Below are positions 1-6,415 of a DNA stretch of 42,854 nucleotides, one piece after another. Position numbers and translations under genes: made by a program. Each line of letters opens with the position of its first letter. Positions within the stretch are counted from its first letter, which is position 1. Under the pieces are notes generated by a model that worked only from the letters and a program-made list of their open reading frames with translations, was not told the origin of the DNA and did no database searches. Source of the stretch: DATKXU01 sp035528905 (GTDB lineage Bacteria > Armatimonadota > UBA5829 > DTJY01); the NCBI GenBank assembly GCA_035528905.1, contig DATKXU010000079.1, positions 1-42,854 on the forward strand. Direction: 5' to 3'.

Positions 1-518
1 TTGACATAGTGAAGGACGGCATATTCGTCGGCTACCTGACCTCCAGAGAGACCGCTGAGAAGCTCGGTTGTAAGAGCGGCGGCGCGATGAGAGCGGACGG
101 CTGGAACAGAATCCCGCTTATCAGAATGACCAATATCAATCTCGAGCCGGGCGACTGGACCCTGGACGAGATGATCGAGGACACCAAGCACGGACTCTAT
201 GCCGAGATGGTGGGCTCCTGGAGCATAGACGACAAGCGGCTGAACTTCCAGTTTGCCACTGAGATCGCTTTTGACATAGAGGACGGTTCGCTCGGTCAGA
301 TGTACAAGAATCCGACGTACACGGGGATAACCTACGAGTTCTGGCGTGGCTGCGATGCCATTGCCAACCAAGACGAATGGCATCTCTGGGGCGTTCCGAA
401 TTGCGGCAAAGGCGAACCCGGCCAGGCCATGCACGTCGGTCACGGTGTGGCGCCAGCACGCTTCCAAAACGTTCGCATCGGAGTAATGGAAGCGCCGTCG
501 GAAGAGGAGGACGCGTGA
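1..518 (+). CDS. tldD: TldD family metalloprotease, C-terminal part (5' end outside window)
   Basis: The reading frame is open from the first bases of the window, so the N-terminal half lies upstream; the GTG at position 9 is internal. About 170 residues remain. They match the end of TldD: an aspartate-rich segment followed by the closing NCGKG...HVGHGVAP...NVRIG block typical of the TldD/PmbA fold. TldD and TldE form a cytoplasmic heterodimeric metalloprotease that trims unfolded or modified peptides such as microcin B17 precursor and CcdA. The zinc-binding HExxxH helix would be in the missing part. The stop codon overlaps the ATG of the next gene (TGATG), so the two are translationally coupled, as is usual for tldD-tldE pairs. 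The family call is confident. The natural substrate here is unknown, and no RiPP precursor is visible nearby. Confidence 0.85.
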   Translation, partial: DIVKDGIFVGYLTSRETAEKLGCKSGGAMRADGWNRIPLIRMTNINLEPGDWTLDEMIEDTKHGLYAEMVGSWSIDDKRLNFQFATEIAFDIEDGSLGQMYKNPTYTGITYEFWRGCDAIANQDEWHLWGVPNCGKGEPGQAMHVGHGVAPARFQNVRIGVMEAPSEEEDA

Positions 519-1843
519 TGCTCGGGCGGGATAACGTACTGGAGATACTGCGCAAGGCGATCGAGTATTGCGTAGCGGACGTGACTCAGGCGGCGTTCGG
601 GATTGGTGAATCTAGTCTGACCCGGTTCGCTAATTCTGTCATCCACCAGAATGTGTCCGAACGAAATGCGGGCCTGGCGGTGAAGGCCGTCATTGGGAAG
701 CGAATCGGTTATGCGACGACGAATCGTCTGGACGAGCGGTCAGTCAGAGCGGTCGTAGATAGGGCTGTCGAGTTCGCACGGCATTCGCGGGAGAACCCGG
801 ATTTCGTTTCGCTGCCTAAGCCGAAGCCGGTCTCCGCGGTTGACACCTACGATGAGCGCACCGCTGCTTGTTCGCCCGAGGAGCGTGCCGACGCAGTGGC
901 CGGGATGATCGCTGAAGCCTGTAATGTCGGCGCGTCCGCCGCCGGATCGCTATCGAACGGCTGCCACGAGTTTGCCGTCGCGAATTCCCTGGGTGTCGCG
1001 GCGTACAACTTGTCCTCCTCCGCAAGCTTGACAACCGTCATGTCTGGAGATGGCGGTTTCGGCTACGCGGATCGCGTCTCCCAGCGTGTTGGCGATCTGG
1101 ATCCCATTGGCGCTGCCGTCGAAGCAGCGACTCGCAGCGTGCAGAGCAGGAATCCGGAGTCTATCGAGCCGGGCGAATACGATGTCGTGCTCCTTCCATA
1201 TGCCGTCTCGGAGCTAGTCGAGGCTCTGGGGTATCTGGGGCTTGGTGCGCTTGCCGTCCAGGAGGGCCGAAGCTTCATGTGCGGCAAGTTCGGCCAGAAG
1301 ATCACGGGCGAGAACGTAACAATCTGGGATGACGGCCTCGATCTGCGGGGTCTGCCCCGCCCCTTCGACGCGGAAGGCGTTCCCAAGCAGCGTGTTGACC
1401 TGATTGTGAATGGCGTGGCCAACGCTGTCGTCTACGATTCGTACACGGCCAACAAGGAAGGCAGGGAATCCACCGGCCACAGCACAGGCGGGGTCGGCAC
1501 ATACGGCCCTATGCCAGCGAACCTATTCATGCAGTCCGGCGAATCGTCCATCGGGGAAATGATCGCCGGCACGAAAAAGGGGATACTCGTCACGCGATTC
1601 CACTACACCAACGTGATCCATCCTGTCCTGACTGTGATCACCGGCATGACGCGGGACGGCACGTTCCTGATCGAGAATGGTAAGATCACGAAGTCGCTGA
1701 AGAATCTGCGCTTTACCGACAGCATCCTGGAGCGGCTCTCGAACGTCGAGCTGATCTCGAAGGAGACTAAACGCCAGGGGTGGGCGGTCGTTCCGGCGAT
1801 CAAGGCGCGTGCCTTCCGCTTCACTGGCGCCACGGAGTTCTAA
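518..1843 (+). CDS. TldD/PmbA family protease subunit (TldE-like)
   Basis: A 441-residue protein of normal family length. The start is the ATG at 518, which overlaps the tldD stop by one base. The frame is open further upstream, but that part would overlap tldD by 140 bp. The N-terminal region (about residues 1-130) has the TldD/PmbA pattern, with a serine-rich strand followed by a GKRIGYATTNRLDE segment. The C-terminal half carries the conserved STGG and MFMQSGESS-like blocks and a G-rich LVTRFHY region. TldE/PmbA lacks the metal site of TldD and is its obligate partner in a hollow heterodimer that takes up peptide substrates. No promoter was found between the two genes. What is seen is pairing, coupling and family motifs; the peptide substrate cannot be inferred. 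Confidence 0.88.
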   Translation: MLGRDNVLEILRKAIEYCVADVTQAAFGIGESSLTRFANSVIHQNVSERNAGLAVKAVIGKRIGYATTNRLDERSVRAVVDRAVEFARHSRENPDFVSLPKPKPVSAVDTYDERTAACSPEERADAVAGMIAEACNVGASAAGSLSNGCHEFAVANSLGVAAYNLSSSASLTTVMSGDGGFGYADRVSQRVGDLDPIGAAVEAATRSVQSRNPESIEPGEYDVVLLPYAVSELVEALGYLGLGALAVQEGRSFMCGKFGQKITGENVTIWDDGLDLRGLPRPFDAEGVPKQRVDLIVNGVANAVVYDSYTANKEGRESTGHSTGGVGTYGPMPANLFMQSGESSIGEMIAGTKKGILVTRFHYTNVIHPVLTVITGMTRDGTFLIENGKITKSLKNLRFTDSILERLSNVELISKETKRQGWAVVPAIKARAFRFTGATEF

Positions 1844-1923
1844 CCGCTGATTGCTCTTGTCGGCCCAAACGCCTGCTGTGCATTCACCTTCAATTCGTAA
1901 GCCGGGCGGGAGCTCTTCTTCGT

Positions 1924-1952
1924 TTGACGCGGCTGCCTCTTTCAGCTATAAT
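1924..1952 (+). promoter_or_regulatory. sigma70-type promoter of htpX
   Basis: TTGACG at 1924-1929, a 17-nt spacer and a perfect TATAAT at 1947-1952. Transcription should start near 1959 and give a leader of about 75 nt before the htpX ATG. A GAGGAGG-type ribosome binding site lies just upstream of that ATG. Confidence 0.8.
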
Positions 1953-2033
1953 TATGATAGTGCCCCCATGGGCTTCACCGCGCGAAATGCAATGTCCCGC
2001 GGTGGAGGACTCGTCCTCTGAGGAGGCTGGGAG

Positions 2034-2888
2034 ATGAATGCTCTCAAAACTGGTTTCCTGCTGACAGTTCTGACCCTGGTTCTCATAGCGGTCGGACGTC
2101 TTGTTGGAGGTCCGACCGGCATGGCGGTCGCATTCGGGTTCGCGTTGGTTATGAACGCCATGAGTTACTGGTTCAGCGATAGGATTGTGCTGGCGATGTA
2201 CCGGGCGCAGCCGATCAGCGAGGCCGAGGCGCCCGAGCTGCACACCATAGTGGGGCGGCTGACTCTTGAAGCTGGCCTGCCGATGCCGAAGCTGTACGTT
2301 GTCCCTGGTGATATGCCGAACGCATTTGCCACGGGTCGCAATCCGGAGCATGCCGCTGTGGCCGTGACCGAGGGGCTGCTCGGTATCCTCGACCGGGACG
2401 AGGTCGAGGGAGTAATCGCGCACGAGCTAGCGCACGTGGGGAACAGGGATATCCTGATTTCGACCATTGCTGCCACGCTCGCAGGCGCCATCATGATGCT
2501 GGCGAGCATGGCGCGATGGGGCATCATGCTGAGCGGCATAGGTCGGTCCGACGATGATAATGGCGGCGTGATAGGTCTTCTGGTGGTGCTTTTCGTTGCT
2601 CCTCTTGCGGCACTCACGATCCAGATGGCAGTGTCTCGATCGCGTGAATACCAGGCCGACGCGACCGGTGCGCAGGTCAGCGGCAAGCCGCTCGGCCTGG
2701 CGAATGCATTGGTGAAGCTGGAGGAAGCGTCTAAGCGCGTACCGTCGCAGGTGAATCCGGCGACCGCGCATATGTTTATCGTGAACCCGCTGCGCGGCGG
2801 TGCGATCGGAAGGCTGTTCAGCACGCATCCGCCGATTCCGGAGCGTGTGAATCGGCTCAGGTCCATGGCCGAGCGAATGGGCCGGTAG
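2034..2888 (+). CDS. htpX: HtpX-family membrane zinc metalloprotease
   Basis: A 284-residue M48B peptidase, the usual length for HtpX. Two hydrophobic helices (about residues 7-25 and 28-47) precede the catalytic domain. The zinc motif HELAH is at residues 130-134 and the third ligand Glu is at about 205 in SREYQAD. A hydrophobic hairpin lies between them (about 145-200). HtpX sits in the inner membrane with its active site facing the cytoplasm and degrades misfolded or damaged membrane proteins alongside FtsH. The ATG at 2034 follows a GAGGAGGCTGGGAG ribosome binding region. The gene is a single transcription unit with its own near-consensus promoter upstream and a strong intrinsic terminator immediately downstream. 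No heat-shock operator (for example CIRCE) was seen in the leader. Confidence 0.95.
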   Translation: MNALKTGFLLTVLTLVLIAVGRLVGGPTGMAVAFGFALVMNAMSYWFSDRIVLAMYRAQPISEAEAPELHTIVGRLTLEAGLPMPKLYVVPGDMPNAFATGRNPEHAAVAVTEGLLGILDRDEVEGVIAHELAHVGNRDILISTIAATLAGAIMMLASMARWGIMLSGIGRSDDDNGGVIGLLVVLFVAPLAALTIQMAVSRSREYQADATGAQVSGKPLGLANALVKLEEASKRVPSQVNPATAHMFIVNPLRGGAIGRLFSTHPPIPERVNRLRSMAERMGR

Positions 2889-2906
2889 TGAGTTGGGCTT
2901 ATACTT

Positions 2907-2936
2907 AGCCCCGGTTACAGACAACCGGGGCTTTTT
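2907..2936 (+). terminator. intrinsic terminator after htpX
   Basis: A perfect 10-bp GC-rich stem (AGCCCCGGTT, 2907-2916, pairing with 2923-2932) with a 6-nt loop runs straight into five T residues (2932-2936). It lies 18 bp past the htpX stop and insulates the nuclease gene that follows. Confidence 0.92.
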
Positions 2937-3057
2937 CATGCGTGCTGCAGTATGCGCGGAGGCATGGAGCGCCGAGTGGTGCGTGCGGAGCAGGATTTGT
3001 GCGCTCGGGGGCGAATAAGTAACTAAAAGCATCGGGTCTGAGGAAGGGGGCGGCGGC

Positions 3058-4944
3058 ATGCCCAGGGAAAAAAGCGACGCAGCCAGTCCGTTGCTCACGT
3101 ACTTGCCCGATCTCATCGGCGGCATAGACCCGCGTATCCTGGTTCTCTATCTTAAGGAGGCGGGGGACCTGTTGCCCGCGGTGCTCAGCGGGTTCAGGGC
3201 GACGGCGCGGACTGTTGGAACGCCTGTGGTGAGGCAGCGCCTGATGAGAGAGGCCGAGAGGGATCCGGAGTTCCTGGAGACGCTGGGCGTCTTGTGGATT
3301 GACAGCAACAAGGTCCTCTGGAGCGGGATTGCGCTCAGTTCGGCGAAGGAGTTGAAAGATTCTCTGGGCGAACTTATCCGGGAGCACAGTCTGCCTGCTG
3401 TGCGAATTGCTCTGCTCCTGGATGATCGCCGGAGCGTGAGGTCCCTTGCGGACAAACTCGAGCTGGTTGCAGCTTCCGAGACGTATCGGCCCGCGCGCGA
3501 GAAACCGAAGCGGGAAATGGCAGGCGCAAAACAGCCGCCGCGGTCGGATCAGGCCGTCGAGCGCCTTAGTGCTGAGAACCACCGGCTGAAGGGCAAGGTG
3601 CGTGACCTCGAAGGCCAGGTTCGCGGCGCTGAGCGTGTGCTGGAACAGCGTCGCCATGAGGTGGAGCGCGGCCGATCTGTGGCGCAGTCGCTCAAGCAGC
3701 AGCTTGCAGACCAGAGGCAGCAGCTCGTGAAAGCTGAGAAGACCTCTGATCGGCTGAGCCGGGCAAAGGAAGCCGCAGAGAAAGGCAAGTCCCTGGCCGA
3801 GCGTGAGTTAAAGCAGGTGCGGAAGCAGATCCGGTCCTCGCGCACCCAGAGCGCGGCGACTCAACGTGCGCCCAAGGCAAGCACGTGGCCGCAGAGCCCG
3901 GATTGGCTGCCCGTCATTCTCAGGATGCTCAAGGACGGCTCCTACCAGGCTGCCAGAGTCTTCTGTGAGACTTTGAAGGGATCAGAACCGGAGAGTCTTC
4001 ATGCCCATCTCGCGCTGGAGCACGTTTACGCCAAGACAGGCGTGCGCGACAAGCAGGCCGATGAGTGCTTTTGGATAGCGAACCACTTGAGCGAGAAAGG
4101 GGAGGCGGCGCGAGCCTGCGCGTTTGTCTGCCGTGCGCTTGAGATAGATCCTGCTCATCAGGACTCACAGATTCAGTTCGAGCAGGTGCTGGCCAAGGTC
4201 AGGACATCGGACGAATCCACCATCTCTGCTATCCGGAGCGTTCTCATCAAGCTCAAACTATCGAGCCCGCCTGCATATCAAGGGGCTTGCAGGATCGTCA
4301 GGCGGATGGGCAGGCAGTATTCCCGTGCGCTGGAGAGCCAGCCGCGGGTTCTCCACGTGGACAAGATACTTGATCTGAGCTACGGCAGGAAGTCGGTCCA
4401 GATGTCGGTCCGGCGCATTCTGGAAGCCGTAGATGGCAACGATGTTGCGGTTGTTGCATTCGTCCGGTCTGCGCTGGCGAATGTCCGGGCATCCAAGCCG
4501 GCTCTGTACCGCAGTGTCATGGAGAGCTTGGAGGCGCAGGACCGCTCGTGCGCGGCAGCCATAATTCGAGGCACGGAGCCGGTTGTTGTGGATGGCAGCA
4601 ACGTAGCCTGGCATGAAATCAAGGAGAAACCGCGCCTCCAGAACATATTGGACTTGAGAAGCGAACTGCGTTCCGAGGGCTATTTCCCCGTGTACATCTA
4701 CGTGGATGCTGCGCTGCCCTACCAGGTCGACCAGCGGTCTGCGCTCCAGGGACTCATAGATTTGGGCGCTGTGGTCGCCGTTGACAGCCGGACGGATGCC
4801 GACGAAGCCATAGTGGAGCAGGCGAGGCGTCTATCCTGTCCCGTGGTGACTAACGACAGGATGTCCGACTGGGATCCGGAGGGCGAAATCCCCAAGGTCC
4901 GTTTCGCCATAGACCGCTTCGGAGTCACTATCTACGACCGCTGA
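3058..4944 (+). CDS. coiled-coil / helical-repeat protein with C-terminal NYN (Zc3h12a-like) PIN-fold ribonuclease domain
   Basis: A 628-residue cytoplasmic protein. The ATG at 3058 follows a GGAAGGGGG ribosome binding site. The N-terminal part (about 1-140) is helical and unrecognised. Residues about 155-275 form a highly charged coiled coil rich in Glu, Arg and Gln. Residues about 280-500 look like helical, TPR-type repeats (ALEIDPAHQDSQ is TPR-like). The last 120 residues resemble a Zc3h12a-type NYN nuclease. They hold VVVDGSNVAW with Asp512 and Asn515, a VYIYVDAALP strand, an acidic DADE pair near 580, and VTNDRMSDW near 597. These acidic residues would bind the metal for RNA cleavage. 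The gene stands alone between the htpX terminator and the candidate small RNA. The nuclease call is by motif; the role (RNA turnover, toxin or defence) is open. Confidence 0.72.
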   Translation: MPREKSDAASPLLTYLPDLIGGIDPRILVLYLKEAGDLLPAVLSGFRATARTVGTPVVRQRLMREAERDPEFLETLGVLWIDSNKVLWSGIALSSAKELKDSLGELIREHSLPAVRIALLLDDRRSVRSLADKLELVAASETYRPAREKPKREMAGAKQPPRSDQAVERLSAENHRLKGKVRDLEGQVRGAERVLEQRRHEVERGRSVAQSLKQQLADQRQQLVKAEKTSDRLSRAKEAAEKGKSLAERELKQVRKQIRSSRTQSAATQRAPKASTWPQSPDWLPVILRMLKDGSYQAARVFCETLKGSEPESLHAHLALEHVYAKTGVRDKQADECFWIANHLSEKGEAARACAFVCRALEIDPAHQDSQIQFEQVLAKVRTSDESTISAIRSVLIKLKLSSPPAYQGACRIVRRMGRQYSRALESQPRVLHVDKILDLSYGRKSVQMSVRRILEAVDGNDVAVVAFVRSALANVRASKPALYRSVMESLEAQDRSCAAAIIRGTEPVVVDGSNVAWHEIKEKPRLQNILDLRSELRSEGYFPVYIYVDAALPYQVDQRSALQGLIDLGAVVAVDSRTDADEAIVEQARRLSCPVVTNDRMSDWDPEGEIPKVRFAIDRFGVTIYDR

Positions 4945-5003
4945 GTCGAGCCCCTTTCTCTGAGGTCTGCCGCGGCGGATCGGCGGCTCTCGACATTCCC
5001 TTA

Positions 5004-5107
5004 CAATAAAGAAGCACCCGGCAGCGGTGCTGTCCGCGGGGGTCTCTTGGAACAGCACTTCGTTGCTGGGTGCCTCGAGGCCATGGTTGTGTACTGCGAA
5101 ACCTTAC
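5004..5107 (-). ncRNA. candidate small non-coding RNA with its own promoter and terminator hairpin
   Basis: On the minus strand a near-consensus promoter (5114-5142) predicts a transcript starting near 5107. It would end in a long imperfect hairpin: arms 5052-5073 and 5014-5033, about 20 paired bases with a 2-nt bulge and an 18-nt loop. The hairpin is followed by the U-rich stretch TTCTTTATT (5013-5005). The product would be about 100 nt. A CCTCGAGG palindrome (5073-5080) lies just 5' of the hairpin. No convincing open reading frame with a ribosome binding site is visible inside. It does not carry the SRP RNA or RNase P signatures that I know. A 6S-like regulatory RNA is possible because the fold is one long interrupted hairpin, but I could not match the 6S consensus. 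Confidence 0.45.
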
Positions 5108-5113
5108 GTTTCC

Positions 5114-5142
5114 CTTATAGCACGCATCGCCCCGTTTGTCAA
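5114..5142 (-). promoter_or_regulatory. strong sigma70 promoter driving the candidate small RNA
   Basis: Read on the minus strand: TTGACA (5142-5137), exactly 17 nt, then TATAAG (5119-5114), preceded by an extended -10 TG. No protein-coding gene starts downstream on this strand, which is the main reason for proposing an RNA gene. Confidence 0.75.
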
Positions 5143-5212
5143 CAACTTTTTTAGAAGACGAGTTTGAAGCTCCAAGTTTCCGGTCCTGCCGGGCCGGAAA
5201 CCCCACGCATCA

Positions 5213-5273
5213 GGTAGCCGCAGGCTTTATGCCTGCGCTCGACGACAACGCAGCCGTGATGGCTGCGGCTACC
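5213..5273. repeat. dispersed palindromic element, copy 1 (GGTAGCCGCAGGC family)
   Basis: A 61-bp element with outer inverted repeats GGTAGCCGCAG / CTGCGGCTACC and inner hairpins in each half (GCAGGC...GCCTGC and GCAGCC...GGCTGC). A second copy of the same design is at 19584-19640. It is a REP/MITE-like intergenic palindrome with no coding capacity. Confidence 0.75.
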
Positions 5274-5332
5274 AGCAATCCTCGTGCACGCACAGGCATC
5301 CCATCCCAGCCCCGCCAGCGGCAGGGGTCCAT

Positions 5333-5360
5333 TTGGAAGTTGGAGGTTAGACGTTCAACA
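5333..5360 (+). repeat. degenerate heptamer repeat array
   Basis: Four in-phase 7-mers: TTGGAAG, TTGGAGG, TTAGACG, TTCAACA. It is intergenic, just upstream of the promoter of the next gene. It belongs to the same class of 7-bp arrays as those at 6322-6408 and 8490-8813, with a different core sequence. Confidence 0.5.
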
Positions 5361-5368
5361 GTGCCCCC

Positions 5369-5397
5369 TTGACCGTGGACTTCTCTCGTGCTAGACT
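5369..5397 (+). promoter_or_regulatory. promoter placed for a leaderless mRNA
   Basis: TTGACC (5369-5374), 17-nt spacer, TAGACT (5392-5397). The next gene's ATG is at 5407, only nine bases after the -10 box, so the transcript would begin at or within about four bases of the start codon. There is no Shine-Dalgarno sequence. Confidence 0.65.
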
Positions 5398-5406
5398 GCC
5401 CACGAA

Positions 5407-6318
5407 ATGAGGAGCGTGCGGTTCGTATCCCTGTTCGGGCTACTTGCAGTTATCCTGACGGCCCAGTGCACTTGTGCGGACGAAGTACAGTGGCGCGTGG
5501 TGCGGACGAGGCACTTCCTGATCTACTACGCCGCCGGGGCGGATTCGACCGCTAAGCGGGCGGGTGACCTTGCCGAGAAATGGCATGTCACTCTCTCTCG
5601 CAAGCTGAAGTTCTCGCCCGGTGGTCTCACTCCCATTTACCTCTACCCGGATCGGCGCTCCTTTTCAGAGGCGACCGGCGTCGACCCCGGCGAGCAAACC
5701 GTTGGCATCGCTCATACGCGGACGTTGAAAGTCCGAGTGGATGCCTCCGGGACCTTCGCAGACATTGCCGACGTCATTCCGCACGAGCTGGTGCACGTCT
5801 TCATCTCCCGCAGGCTCCGATGGAACTCCAACCGCATGCCGTTGTGGATGCATGAGGGCCTGGCGAAATACCTCGCGGACGACTGGACCGGCCCAGATGC
5901 GGATCTGCTCGCCGATGCTGCCAGCGGGGAGATTCTGCCGCTGGATCGGATTTCAAGAGCGTTCCCGGTGGACGAGCGCAAGCGCTCGATAGCGTATGTC
6001 CAGAGCTACTCTGCCGTGAAGTACATGGCGGACACGTACAGCCCGGACAGCATTCCCGATCTTCTGTCCGAACTTGAGACCGGGCAGCCATTCACGACTG
6101 CGCTGTTCTACAGCATCGGAAGCAAGCCGAAAGAGTTCGAGGAGGAATGGCGGCAGTATCTGTGGGAGGAGTACAGTTGGGCCCGCTGGGCCAGGTTGGC
6201 TTCGGGCCTCGCCTGGTCTGCAATGGGCGTGCTTGCGATCCTGGCCTTCCGCGCCCGCGTACTCCAGAAGCGCCGCAGGGCCCGGGAACTTGAGGAGGAA
6301 GCCGAGCACGTCGAGTGA
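5407..6318 (+). CDS. secreted/membrane-anchored peptidase MA-like gluzincin metallopeptidase
   Basis: A 303-residue protein. A signal peptide (about 1-24, ending near TCA-DE) leads to a gluzincin domain with HELVH at 126-130 and the downstream glutamate in WMHEG (Glu150). This is the pattern of the peptidase MA-like family. A single hydrophobic segment near 262-280 followed by an Arg/Glu-rich tail suggests it is anchored to the inner membrane with the catalytic domain outside. Families of this type act on extracellular or envelope peptides, but no substrate is established. The ATG at 5407 sits nine bases from a good -10 box and lacks a ribosome binding site, so translation is probably leaderless. 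It converges with the membrane-protein gene on the other strand. Confidence 0.75.
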   Translation: MRSVRFVSLFGLLAVILTAQCTCADEVQWRVVRTRHFLIYYAAGADSTAKRAGDLAEKWHVTLSRKLKFSPGGLTPIYLYPDRRSFSEATGVDPGEQTVGIAHTRTLKVRVDASGTFADIADVIPHELVHVFISRRLRWNSNRMPLWMHEGLAKYLADDWTGPDADLLADAASGEILPLDRISRAFPVDERKRSIAYVQSYSAVKYMADTYSPDSIPDLLSELETGQPFTTALFYSIGSKPKEFEEEWRQYLWEEYSWARWARLASGLAWSAMGVLAILAFRARVLQKRRRARELEEEAEHVE

Positions 6319-6321
6319 GAG

Positions 6322-6408
6322 TTGCGAATCACGGATTACGGATTGCGGACAGGTCACTACGGAGTACCCATCCCGCATCCAGCATCGAGTATCAAGCATC
6401 CAGCATCG
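6322..6408 (+). repeat. degenerate heptamer repeat arrays between convergent genes
   Basis: Two phased 7-bp arrays: TTGCGAA, TCACGGA, TTACGGA, TTGCGGA (6322-6349), then CATCCCG, CATCCAG, CATCGAG, TATCAAG, CATCCAG, CATCG (6369-6408). The second is the reverse-complement relative of the TGGATGC-type array at 8568-8651, so similar arrays lie on both sides of the membrane-protein gene in opposite orientation. Confidence 0.65.
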
Positions 6409-6415
6409 CCGACGG

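Noticed and set aside
5004..5107. Firm assignment of the small RNA as 6S, SRP RNA or tmRNA
   Set aside because: SRP and tmRNA signatures are absent, and the 6S consensus could not be confirmed by eye.
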